Shown: piece by piece, positions 50,454 through 58,621 of the stretch | Layout: the number at the start of each line of letters is the position of its first letter | Numbering within the stretch: the first letter of the stretch is position 1 | NCBI GenBank assembly: GCA_002683405.1 | Contig: NYTH01000057.1 | Coordinates: 1-64,000, forward strand | Direction: 5' to 3' | Source of the DNA: Salinisphaeraceae bacterium | GTDB taxonomy: Bacteria > Pseudomonadota > Gammaproteobacteria > Nevskiales > Salinisphaeraceae | DNA: 64,000 bases | The notes under the pieces: model-generated | The model's database searches: none | What the model was told of the DNA's origin: nothing | What the model saw: the letters and a program-made list of their open reading frames with translations, nothing else | Translations under genes and position numbers: made by a program

Positions 50454-52598
50454 TCAGCCGTGATACTTTTCGCCGGCCTCGGCCATGGCGCGCATTTTCT
50501 CGGTGGGCTCGTAGAGTTTGCCCAGGTGCTGGTAGCGGTCGGCTTTTTCGCAGACCGCGGCCAGGCCCAGGCTATCGGCATACTTGAAGGGGCCGCCGCG
50601 GAAGGGCGGAAAGCCGGTGCCCATGATCATGCCCATGTCGACTTCCACCGGCGTGTCCACAATGCCCTGCTCCAGGCAGCGGGCGGATTCGATGATCATC
50701 GGCAGCATCATGCGGTCGATGATCTCTTCGGCGTCGAAATCCTTCTGGCCATTTTCCTGCACCTTGGCCACCAGGGCGTAGGCGTCCTCGTCCGCAGTCT
50801 TGCGGGGCTTGCCTTTGCGGTCCTTTTCGTACTTGTAGTAACCGCTGCCGGATTTCTGTCCCAGCCGGCCGGCGTCGACCATCAGGTCCAGCGACGAGGT
50901 GCCCTCGGGCGCCATGCGGTCGGGATAGCCCTCGGCCAGCACTTCGCCCACGTGGTGCGAAGTGTCCATGCCGACCACGTCGGACAGATAGGCCGGACCC
51001 ATGGGCCAGCCGAACTTTTCCATCACCTTGTCGATCTTCGCGAAATCGGCGCCGTCGCTGACCAGCGCCTGGAAGCCGAAGAAATAGGGGAAGAGAATCC
51101 GGTTAACCAGAAAGCCCGGACAGTTGTTGACCACGATGGGCGTTTTGCCCAGGCGGCTGGCGTAGGCCACGATCGTGGCGATCGCCTCTTCGGAGGTTTT
51201 GTCGCCGCGGATGACTTCCACCAGCGGCATGGCGTGCACCGGGTTGAAAAAGTGCATGCCCAGGAAATTGCCGGGCCGTTGCACCGCGCCGGCCAGCTCG
51301 TCGATGGAAATGGACGAGGTGTTGGACGCGATGATGGTGTGCTCGCCGCAGGCCTGTTCGGTTTCGGCCAGCACGCTTTTCTTGATCTTCGGGTTTTCGG
51401 TGACGGCTTCCACCACCACGTCCACCTCGGCGAAGTCGCCGTAGGTCAGGGTGGGGCGGATGTTGCCCATGCCGGTGGCCATGGCGCGGGCATCCATCTT
51501 GCCGCGCGACAGCCGCTTCTCGAAATGCTTGGCGGCCTCGTCCATCCCCTGGCCGATGGCCTCGTCGTTGATGTCCTTCATGAGGATGGGCACGCCGCGC
51601 AGGGCGGACTGGTAGGCGATGCCGCCACCCATGATGCCGGCGCCGAGTACGGCCGCGGTCTTCACTTCGCGGGCCTGCTTTGACCAGCCCTTGCTGGTCT
51701 TCTTGATGTACTGGTCGTTGAGGAACAGGCCGATCAGCGCGTCGGCCTCGCTGGTCTTGGCCAGCTTGGCGAAGCTGGCGTGCTCGATCTTGAGCGCGCC
51801 GGCGCGGTCCTCGTGGGCGCCCGCGGCGATGCAGTCGACCGCTTCGACCGGCGCCGGATACTGCCCCTTGGACTGCTGCATGACCATCCCGCGAGCGGAT
51901 TCGATGGCCATGGTCAACTCCATCTTGTTCAGCTTGACCGGGCCGGTCTTGATGGCGCGGTCAGCCTGCCAGTCGAACTCGCCGTCGATGGCTTTCTGCA
52001 GCAGGTCGCGACCGGCCTGTTCCAGCAGGTCGGGCTCGACCACCGCCTGGACGGCGCCCATTTTCAGCGCCTTGGCCGGCTTCTGCTGGCCGGCAGCGGC
52101 AATCCACTCGATGGCGTTGTCGATGCCGATCAGGCGCGCCAGGCGAACCGTTCCGCCGAACCCGGGGATCAGGCCGAGTTTCGTCTCCGGCAGGCCGACC
52201 ACCGCCTGGCTGGACATGACGCGATAGTCGGTGGACATGCACATCTCGAAACCACCGCCCAGAGCGACACCGTTAATGGCGGTGACGGTGGGGACAGGCA
52301 GGTCCTCGATGGCGTTGAAGACCTTGTTGGCCTCCGCGACCCAGTTGACGATCTCGTCGGTTGGCTTCTTGAACTGCGCCCCGAATTCGGTGATATCGGC
52401 GCCGACAATGAAGACCGATTTGCCGCTGGTGACCAGCAGGCCCTTGATCGAGGCGTCTTTCAGCGCCTGCGCAGCCTCACCCAATTGCTGGACCGTGTCC
52501 TGGTCGAACTTGTTGACCGAGCCGTCGCGGGCGTCGAATTTGAGTACGGCGATATCGCCATCCACGTTCACGGTGAGCTTTGTTCCGTCAAACAACAT
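50454..52598 (-). CDS. fadB: Fatty-acid oxidation complex alpha subunit
   Basis: Multifunctional enoyl-CoA hydratase / 3-hydroxyacyl-CoA dehydrogenase. 714 residues from ATG 52598, which has GGAG upstream and gives the family N-terminus MLFDGTKLTVNV. N-terminal crotonase domain (NGVALGGGFEMCMSTDYRV and GLPETKLGLIPGFGGTVRLA, both Glu present), then a NAD-binding motif AVLGAGIMGGGIAYQ near residue 320, and GMHFFNPVHAMPLVEVI of the dehydrogenase. Partner of fadA. Confidence 0.96.
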   Translation of the reverse strand: MLFDGTKLTVNVDGDIAVLKFDARDGSVNKFDQDTVQQLGEAAQALKDASIKGLLVTSGKSVFIVGADITEFGAQFKKPTDEIVNWVAEANKVFNAIEDLPVPTVTAINGVALGGGFEMCMSTDYRVMSSQAVVGLPETKLGLIPGFGGTVRLARLIGIDNAIEWIAAAGQQKPAKALKMGAVQAVVEPDLLEQAGRDLLQKAIDGEFDWQADRAIKTGPVKLNKMELTMAIESARGMVMQQSKGQYPAPVEAVDCIAAGAHEDRAGALKIEHASFAKLAKTSEADALIGLFLNDQYIKKTSKGWSKQAREVKTAAVLGAGIMGGGIAYQSALRGVPILMKDINDEAIGQGMDEAAKHFEKRLSRGKMDARAMATGMGNIRPTLTYGDFAEVDVVVEAVTENPKIKKSVLAETEQACGEHTIIASNTSSISIDELAGAVQRPGNFLGMHFFNPVHAMPLVEVIRGDKTSEEAIATIVAYASRLGKTPIVVNNCPGFLVNRILFPYFFGFQALVSDGADFAKIDKVMEKFGWPMGPAYLSDVVGMDTSHHVGEVLAEGYPDRMAPEGTSSLDLMVDAGRLGQKSGSGYYKYEKDRKGKPRKTADEDAYALVAKVQENGQKDFDAEEIIDRMMLPMIIESARCLEQGIVDTPVEVDMGMIMGTGFPPFRGGPFKYADSLGLAAVCEKADRYQHLGKLYEPTEKMRAMAEAGEKYHG

Positions 52599-52907
52599 GT
52601 CTATCTCCACAGGGGGCATCCGGCTGTGCCGATTGTGCCGCGTCATGGTGTAAATCAAACTGGTGTCGGCCGAAGGCGGCCCGGGGCGGGTGTTCCGGCC
52701 AGCGGTCCGCAAAAAGCGGGCCTGCGGTCCGGCGCCGAATCATCGAAACGCCGCGATCATACGGGTAAGAAATCTTACCCGAAGAGGCGGCGCGGGTCAG
52801 TGTCTGTTATCGCCGCACGCGCGCCTGCGCCGCCGGGTGAGGGCGGCTATCCACTTGGCCGCCGGCAGGCGCTAAGCTGTCGCGGTGGCTCGAAAAGGAG
52901 GAGACGC
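52599..52907. other. Intergenic region between fadB and ridA-like gene
   Basis: 309 bases without a gene, holding the divergent promoters. It contains the 20-base perfect palindrome listed next, about 165 bases upstream of fadB, and AGGAGGAG directly before the RidA start. Confidence 0.6.
52762..52781. promoter_or_regulatory. 20-base perfect palindrome upstream of fadBA
   Basis: CGGGTAAGA, AA, TCTTACCCG: nine-base arms with a two-base spacer. It does not match FadR or PsrA consensus sequences. Candidate operator for fadBA and/or the divergent ridA gene. Confidence 0.65.
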
Positions 52908-53303
52908 ATGCAAAAGCGACCGATCAACCCGCAGACCTGGCTGGGCGGGTTTCACATGAACCAGGCCATCGAGGTAAGCGGCGGTGACCGAACCCTCTAT
53001 ATTTCTGGACAGACGTCCAACGACGCCGAGGGCAATGCCCTGCACGCCGGCGATATTGTGGCGCAGACCCGCCAGGCCTGGGACAACATCATTGAGGTGC
53101 TCGACGAGGCCGGCATGACCGCCGACAACATCGTGCGGATGAGCATCTACACCACGGATGTGGATGCCTTCATGACCCACGCGGAGCAGATCGTGCCCGT
53201 CTGGGCCGGTGCCGGCTGCAAGCCGGTCAGCACGCTGCTGGGGGTGGAAAAGCTCTTTCATCCCGACATCATGGTGGAACTCGAGGTCACGGCGGTCGGC
53301 TGA
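52908..53303 (+). CDS. RidA-family (YjgF/YER057c/UK114) protein
   Basis: 131-residue trimeric enamine/imine deaminase family member. Seen: RTLYISGQTSNDAEGNALHA, ARQ-type segment QTRQAWDNIIEVLDEAGMTA, and LGVEKLFHPDIMVELEVTAV. The Arg that binds the carboxylate in true RidA (R105, usually in a xxRxxV context) is not evident: that region reads KPVSTLLGVEKL, so it may belong to a divergent Rid subgroup. AGGAGGAG precedes ATG 52908. Next to fadBA and an FAD protein. Confidence 0.85.
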   Translation: MQKRPINPQTWLGGFHMNQAIEVSGGDRTLYISGQTSNDAEGNALHAGDIVAQTRQAWDNIIEVLDEAGMTADNIVRMSIYTTDVDAFMTHAEQIVPVWAGAGCKPVSTLLGVEKLFHPDIMVELEVTAVG

Positions 53304-53374
53304 GCGCAGCCGGTCCGCAGGGGGCGCTGCCGCGCCGGCTCAGGCCTGAGCCGCATAAAACTAAGGAGGGGGAG

Positions 53375-54718
53375 ATGGAGCCGATCAAGCCGGGCGAGGG
53401 GACGCCCAGAACGCTGGAAACCGACTATCTGATCATCGGCGCCGGGGCCATGGGCATGGCCTTTGCGGACGTGGTCTTTCACGAGCAGCCATCGGCCGAG
53501 ATAATCCTCGTGGACCGTCGGGCGCGTCCGGGCGGCCACTGGAACGACGCCTACCCGTACGTGGCGCTGCATCAGCCGGCGGCATTCTACGGTCTGAATT
53601 CCGCCCGCCTGGGTACCGGCGGGCGTGATCTGGCTTCCGGTCCGGAGATCGTGGGTTACTACCACCGGGCGTTGCAGCGCATGCTTGCCAGCGGCCGGGT
53701 CCGGTTCATGGCCCAGTACGAGCACCACGGTGACGGGCGGCTGGAATCCCTGCTCGACGCCGGGGGCGCCTGTCAGGTGGCAATTCGCGAGCGGCTGGTC
53801 GACGCCGGTCACATGACCGTGAAAGTGCCGGCCACGCACCGCCCCAGGTACGCCGTAGCGGACGGCATGACGATCGTCCCGCCCAACCGGCTGGCGCAGC
53901 TCAAAACGCCCTGGGAACGCTATACCGTCATCGGCGCGGGCAAGACGGGTATGGACGCCATTCTGTTTCTGCTGGCGCAGGGCGTGTCGGCCCGCCGCAT
54001 CTGCTGGATCGTGCCCAACGAGGCCTGGCTGTGGAATCGTGACTTCATCCAGCCGGGGCTGGCGCTGGACATGTTTCTGGGTCAGCTGCAGGCGGTGGCG
54101 GATCATCGCGGCGATCCGGACCGCATATTCCCGGCGCTTGAGGCGCAGGGCAGCATTCTTCGCATCGACCAGACCGTGCAGCCGGTCAAATGGCGCTGTG
54201 CCACGGTCGATCCCGCGGAAGTTGCCGCGCTGCGCACGGTGGAGAACGTCATTCGGCTGGGCCGCGTGCATCGCATCACCGAATCCGAACTGCAGCTCGA
54301 GCAGGGCAGCGTGCCCACGGATGCCGCCACGCTGCACGTGGATTGCACGGCGGATGGGCTGGCGAAGCTGCCGCCGCGACCGCTGTTCGAGCCGGGGCGC
54401 ATTACCCTGCAGTCGCTGTTCATGTGTCAGCAGGTGCTCAGCGCCGCCATCATCGGCCGCATGTCGCAGCTCAAGCTGGATGACGATGCGCTCAATGCCC
54501 TGGTGCAGGTCATCCCGCATCCGGAGTTCAAGGAAGATCTCGTGCCGGCGCTGCTGACCAGCGTGGACAACCTGCTGCAGCTGACGCCCAAGATGCCCTT
54601 CTGGCTACGCGGTGCCCGCCTGAATTTCATGCACCACGAGTCCGTCTGGCGCTATCTGGCGGGCGCGGTGAAGGCGCGCAGCCGGTTGAATCAGGCGCGA
54701 AGGTCGATGGCGAGCTGA
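53375..54718 (+). CDS. FAD/NAD(P)-dependent oxidoreductase of unknown substrate
   Basis: 447 residues. N-terminal FAD motif LIIGAGAMGMAFADVV (about 19-34), then DRRARPGGHWNDAYPYVALH, resembling flavin monooxygenases. A second dinucleotide motif YTVIGAGKTGMDAILFLL lies near 188-205. No BVMO or FMO fingerprint is seen, so the reaction is open. It is 71 bases after the RidA gene and converges on the Rieske oxygenase gene, with 16 bases between the stops; it might be cotranscribed with ridA. Confidence 0.75.
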   Translation: MEPIKPGEGTPRTLETDYLIIGAGAMGMAFADVVFHEQPSAEIILVDRRARPGGHWNDAYPYVALHQPAAFYGLNSARLGTGGRDLASGPEIVGYYHRALQRMLASGRVRFMAQYEHHGDGRLESLLDAGGACQVAIRERLVDAGHMTVKVPATHRPRYAVADGMTIVPPNRLAQLKTPWERYTVIGAGKTGMDAILFLLAQGVSARRICWIVPNEAWLWNRDFIQPGLALDMFLGQLQAVADHRGDPDRIFPALEAQGSILRIDQTVQPVKWRCATVDPAEVAALRTVENVIRLGRVHRITESELQLEQGSVPTDAATLHVDCTADGLAKLPPRPLFEPGRITLQSLFMCQQVLSAAIIGRMSQLKLDDDALNALVQVIPHPEFKEDLVPALLTSVDNLLQLTPKMPFWLRGARLNFMHHESVWRYLAGAVKARSRLNQARRSMAS

Positions 54719-54734
54719 CCGCGCGCGACCGCCT

Positions 54735-56003
54735 TCAGTCCAGATCGAGCGCTTCGCGCGCCGAGCCGGACTCGACCCATTTGCGAATCACCGCGTTGGA
54801 GTGGCGAATAAGCATTTCCCCATCCTGCAGGTGCATATGCGTCTTGGCGCCCGACTCCATGGCTCTCTGTTGGGCCTGCGTATTGGTCACGTCCTCGAGC
54901 ATGACTTCGGCGAAGCGGCAGGCTAAGTGTTCCTGCATGATGCGCTCGCGCACGCTGGTGGCTTCGGGGACGTGCACGCGCAGTATCCAGCGGGTCGAGT
55001 TGACGGACGTTGGCCAGAATTCGTGGGTCCAGAAGCCGCCCGGCCCGTAGTCGATATTGAAGTTGGGGAATATCCAGCTGACATCCGCGCCCCAGTTGGG
55101 CCGCTTCGTCGGGTTGGCTGCCGGATGATTGGCCAGGTCCTGCAGTTTTTTCGAATCCGAGCCGCCCAGCACGTTGCCGGTGTCCATGCCGCTGTAGGCG
55201 AGCCGCTCGACGTGGGCGTCCTCCGGGGGCACGTAGTCCGGGTTGCCGAAGGTGCACATCACCCGGTGCGCGCCGTAAGCGTGCCCCGAAAGCGGTCGGC
55301 CGAAGGGGTTCAGGCTCTTGCTGGCAAACGTGTTGCCGATGGTCGCCGGATGAATGGCGGCCACGTGATAGGACTCGGCAAAGGCGTCGGCGATCTGCTT
55401 CCAGTTGACGTTCAGGTTGGATTCGATGACGTATGCGTTGTCGGCGAACGGATAGGGAAAGCCCTCATAAGCCTCGGCATAGGGGCCCAGGAATTCCCTG
55501 AGCGTCACTTCGGGCTCGGCCTGCAGGTTGATGAAGATGAAGCCTTGCCACACGTCGCAGTGAATTGGCGTGAGGCCGCACTGCTTCTTGTCGACACCGA
55601 AAAAGTTCTTGATGTCCGGAATGCCCGTGCAGTCACCGTTATTGCGGTAGGTCCAGTTGTGATAGCGGCAGTTGAAGATGCTGCGCTTGCCGCTGGATTC
55701 GGTGACCAGCATGTTGAGCCGGTGGGAGCAGACGTTGTGAAACGCGCGGATGTTGTCGTCCTTGTCCCGCGTGATGAGCACCAGCGCCTTGCAGATTTCC
55801 ACCTCGCGGGTAATGAAACTGTTGGGCTCGGGCAGTTGTTCCACGCGGCCCATGCACAGCCAGGCGCGGCCAAACACCCGCTCGCGCTCGAGTTCGAACC
55901 AGTCCGGCGAGATATACGGCGCGCAGGGGACGGGACCGGTGTCGAGGTCGGCGGGTGTCATGCGGGCGAAATCGGGTCTTGCGGTTTCCGTGTCGTAGGC
56001 CAT
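54735..56003 (-). CDS. Rieske non-haem iron oxygenase alpha subunit
   Basis: Ring-hydroxylating oxygenase large subunit, 422 residues. Rieske cluster ligands Cys92/His94 (VCSHRLNM) and Cys112/His115 (NCRYHNWTY). Catalytic iron site in NWKQIADAFAESYHVAAIHP (two His; the carboxylate comes from a later Asp). Last gene of a leftward unit after a tautomerase and a 122-residue protein. No ferredoxin or reductase gene is adjacent, so electrons come from elsewhere. Substrate probably aromatic or polycyclic. Confidence 0.92.
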   Translation of the reverse strand: MAYDTETARPDFARMTPADLDTGPVPCAPYISPDWFELERERVFGRAWLCMGRVEQLPEPNSFITREVEICKALVLITRDKDDNIRAFHNVCSHRLNMLVTESSGKRSIFNCRYHNWTYRNNGDCTGIPDIKNFFGVDKKQCGLTPIHCDVWQGFIFINLQAEPEVTLREFLGPYAEAYEGFPYPFADNAYVIESNLNVNWKQIADAFAESYHVAAIHPATIGNTFASKSLNPFGRPLSGHAYGAHRVMCTFGNPDYVPPEDAHVERLAYSGMDTGNVLGGSDSKKLQDLANHPAANPTKRPNWGADVSWIFPNFNIDYGPGGFWTHEFWPTSVNSTRWILRVHVPEATSVRERIMQEHLACRFAEVMLEDVTNTQAQQRAMESGAKTHMHLQDGEMLIRHSNAVIRKWVESGSAREALDLD

Positions 56004-56078
56004 GGGTGCTCCTCCGAGCTGCGTCTCGGTGGTTTATCTTGTTTCGAGGCGGCGTGTCATTGTTGAAAACGCGCGGTA

Positions 56079-56447
56079 TCAGGCGCTCTGGCCCATGCCC
56101 CCGCCGTGCGGCCAGGGGCCCCGCGTGACGTGCAGGCCGTGCGGGAAGGGCGAGTCGATGGCGCGGGGCTGCTCATGCAGTTCCACGGCGATGGACGCGT
56201 GCACCAGCGACAGCGTCAGGCAGAACAGACGCTCTTCCGCCGGCGGCATATCGCCCAGCGGAAACTTTTCCAGGTGCTGGATGGCGTCTTCGGCGCGGGC
56301 CAGCATGGCGTCGTAGAAGGCCTGAATGTCGGGCATGGATGCTCGCGAGCGGCGGTCCCAGCGGATGTCGTTGGTCTCGCCGGCCCAGTATTCGACGAAG
56401 GGCTCGAGTGATTCAAAGCCTGCCGGCAGGATGTTCTTGTCTGTCAT
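56079..56447 (-). CDS. 122-residue protein of unknown function in the Rieske operon
   Basis: Not recognised as a known family. It starts at ATG 56447, with AGGAGG about seven bases upstream, and ends 75 bases before the Rieske gene. The sequence is mostly helical: PAGFESLEPFVEYWAGETND, MPDIQAFYDAMLARAEDAIQ, EERLFCLTLSLVHASIAVEL. The tail is rich in His/Gly/Pro (RGPWPHGGGMGQSA). It does not look like the NTF2-fold beta subunit of ring-hydroxylating dioxygenases (usually 160-180 residues), but it may act as a small accessory subunit. Confidence 0.7.
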   Translation of the reverse strand: MTDKNILPAGFESLEPFVEYWAGETNDIRWDRRSRASMPDIQAFYDAMLARAEDAIQHLEKFPLGDMPPAEERLFCLTLSLVHASIAVELHEQPRAIDSPFPHGLHVTRGPWPHGGGMGQSA

Positions 56448-56505
56448 GGCCTGTCCTCCTGAGCGACTGCCGAGCGGTTGCGCCTGAAATCGGCTGGGTG
56501 GGCAC

Positions 56506-56772
56506 TCAGCCCCGGCCTGAGCTCTCGACTGGATGCATTGGCTCTGCGAGGCCGCCGCCCTGTAATTGGGCCGCGCGGTCTGCCAGCGGTTGTTCCGCGG
56601 CTGTGACGCCGCCAACGGCATAGTGATCCGGCTGCAGTTCTTGAATGACGATGCGCACCGATTCCGGCGGCGCGTTCAGCGAGTTCGACAGCGCGTGGGT
56701 GACGGCAGCCACCATACGTCGCTTGGTCTCGGTGCTGCGCCTTTCCATCATCTCGATATGCACGATCGGCAT
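56506..56772 (-). CDS. 4-oxalocrotonate tautomerase-family protein
   Basis: 88 residues with the catalytic amino-terminal Pro after Met removal (MPIVHIEMMERRSTETKRR) and the usual beta-alpha-beta pattern. It is about 20 residues longer than classical 4-OT, with the extra part at the C-terminus. Such tautomerases act late in aromatic meta-cleavage or dehalogenation. First gene of the tautomerase/unknown/Rieske unit and divergent from a LysR gene. Confidence 0.85.
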   Translation of the reverse strand: MPIVHIEMMERRSTETKRRMVAAVTHALSNSLNAPPESVRIVIQELQPDHYAVGGVTAAEQPLADRAAQLQGGGLAEPMHPVESSGRG

Positions 56773-56861
56773 GCCTGCCTGCCTGTCCCGGCGTTGAATA
56801 ACCCGGACGAATGTAAGAGCCGCATGGCGGCACGGTCCAATACCTTCCCGAAGCCGAGGTG

Positions 56862-56876
56862 ATACATTAGCTGTAT
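56862..56876. promoter_or_regulatory. LysR box between tautomerase operon and LysR gene
   Basis: Perfect inverted repeat ATACA-N5-TGTAT containing the T-N11-A signature of LysR-type regulators, 31 bases before the LysR gene and 89 bases from the tautomerase start. Confidence 0.72.
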
Positions 56877-56907
56877 AGCAAACGGCCGGAAGATAGCGTT
56901 TCTATTC

Positions 56908-57837
56908 ATGTCGGATCGGCGATCTATCGGGTTTATGGAACTGCGGCGGCTGCGTTATTTCGTGGCAGTGGTGGAGCAGGGCAGCTTCCGAAACGCCGCG
57001 CTGACTCTGCATATGTCGCAGCCGCCGTTGACCCGGCAAATTCATTTGCTTGAGGAATCGCTGGAAACCCGTTTGCTCACCCGGGGTCCCGCGGGCACCG
57101 AGCCCACCAGTGCCGGCCTCATGTTCTACGAGGAGGCTCGCAACCTTCTTGCGCTGGCCCGCAAGGCGGCCGAGCGGGTGCGGCTGGCGGGCCAGGGGCA
57201 GATGGGCCGGCTGGATGTCGGGATCTTCGGATCGGCCGTGCTGGGGCCGGTGCCCCGCGTGGTGCGCGAGTTCCGCGAGCGCTATCCCGACGTGGAGATT
57301 GTCCTGCACAGCCTGGATCGCGGGGCCCAGATCAAGGCGCTGCGCGAGCGCCGCATAGACGTCGGGCTGAACCGGTTCTTCGATCCGGAGCCTGATCTGG
57401 AATGGGAAGTCATCCTGACCGAGCCCATGCACGCTGTGGTGCCGGCGGATCATGCGCTGGCCACTCGGCCGCAGCTCGATCTCGAGGCGCTCGCGGCGCA
57501 GACGCTGATCCTCTACCCCCGAGCGCCCCGGCCGGGTTTCATCGATCATCTTCTGCGGCTGTTCGCCGATCGCGACCTGCAGCCGGACCGCGTGATCGAG
57601 GTTGACGACGTGCTGACCGCGAGCGGGCTGGTGTCGGCCGGGCTCGGGCTGACGCTGATCACCGACTCGGGTCGGGGCCTGAGTCTGCCCGGCATCACGC
57701 ATGTGCCGTTGACGCCGGCCAATGTGGCCACCGTCAATCTCTGCGTGATTCGACGCGCCGGTGATGAATCGCCGCTGGTTGAGGCCCTTCTGGCCGTGGC
57801 CCGCTCGCTGGCGGACACCCCGGCCGTGTCAGGATGA
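56908..57837 (+). CDS. LysR-family regulator of the tautomerase/Rieske operon
   Basis: 309 residues from ATG 56908 or 300 from ATG 56935; the latter begins MELRRLRYFVAVVEQGSF as most LysR proteins do, but neither has a good ribosome site. Helix-turn-helix RNAALTLHMSQPPLTRQIHL, effector domain after residue 95. Together with the LysR box it most likely activates the divergent operon in response to an aromatic intermediate. Its last nine bases overlap the end of the TetR gene. Confidence 0.9.
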   Translation: MSDRRSIGFMELRRLRYFVAVVEQGSFRNAALTLHMSQPPLTRQIHLLEESLETRLLTRGPAGTEPTSAGLMFYEEARNLLALARKAAERVRLAGQGQMGRLDVGIFGSAVLGPVPRVVREFRERYPDVEIVLHSLDRGAQIKALRERRIDVGLNRFFDPEPDLEWEVILTEPMHAVVPADHALATRPQLDLEALAAQTLILYPRAPRPGFIDHLLRLFADRDLQPDRVIEVDDVLTASGLVSAGLGLTLITDSGRGLSLPGITHVPLTPANVATVNLCVIRRAGDESPLVEALLAVARSLADTPAVSG

Positions 57838-58518
57838 GGCCGCGGCCGGGTCCTGGAAAATGGACCGTCCCGCCACGTGGACGAACAGATCGATAAGGCG
57901 GGCAATTTCGGCGTCGTCGTGGTCGGCAATGAAGCGCGCGCAGTACAGGGCGATGAACCAGGTCAGCAGATCGGCCAGCCGGTCCGGGTCGACCCCCGTG
58001 CCGCGCCCGCTGTGGTCCACCTGACGGACGGCCTGCCGGCTGAGCTGGCAGAGGCGATCCATCATGGCCCGATAGGCCGTCTCGATCTGCGGATCGGTGG
58101 CGGCGGTATCCGACGCCGCTGCGAGGATGCCCTGATGCCGTCTGAAGGTGCCGACGATGCCGTGCAATGCCCGTCGAAGCGTCTGATGATCGACCTCGCC
58201 GGCGTCGCGGAACCAGTCGCCGGCGCTCACTTCCACCTCGCGGGTGAGCTGCTGCATGAGGTGGGTGATCAGTTCGCCCTTGTTCCTGAAATACAGATAG
58301 AAGGTGGCGCGGCCGATGCCGGCCTCCCGCGCCAGTTCCTCAACGGACAGGGCGCCGAAGCGGCGACCGTCCCGCAGCAGCCGCTCGATGGCGCTCAACA
58401 GCCCCGTTTCGACATGGGCGGACGGCGGCTCGCCACGCCGTCGCAGGTGATCGGGCGGCACTTGTTTTGCGCGGGATTTGTTCGCCGGCATGGCTCTTTG
58501 GCGCTTGGTTTTGGTCAT
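57829..58518 (-). CDS. TetR-family regulator divergent from phosphotransferase
   Basis: 229 residues from ATG 58518. It has a basic N-terminal tail (KTKRQRAMPANKSRAKQ), the helix-turn-helix LSVEELAREAGIGRATFYLY then FRNKGELITHLMQQL, and a helical ligand domain. Divergent from the phosphotransferase with a 33-base nested palindrome in the 103-base gap, which it likely binds. Tail-to-tail overlap with the LysR gene. Confidence 0.9.
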   Translation of the reverse strand: MTKTKRQRAMPANKSRAKQVPPDHLRRRGEPPSAHVETGLLSAIERLLRDGRRFGALSVEELAREAGIGRATFYLYFRNKGELITHLMQQLTREVEVSAGDWFRDAGEVDHQTLRRALHGIVGTFRRHQGILAAASDTAATDPQIETAYRAMMDRLCQLSRQAVRQVDHSGRGTGVDPDRLADLLTWFIALYCARFIADHDDAEIARLIDLFVHVAGRSIFQDPAAASS

Positions 58519-58531
58519 GATACGGCCGCTA

Positions 58532-58564
58532 GACAGAGTGTCCAAGCGTGTTGGACAATCTGTC
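58532..58564. promoter_or_regulatory. 33-base nested palindrome, TetR operator
   Basis: Inner repeat TGTCCAA-N5-TTGGACA (58539-58557) and outer repeat GACAGA/TCTGTC (58532-58537, 58559-58564) share the same centre at 58548. It lies 14 bases from the TetR start. Confidence 0.78.
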
Positions 58565-58621
58565 CAGCGACAGCGGCGCCCATGAAGCGTCGGCAGCCAG
58601 ACCATCCGGAGGAGATTTGCG

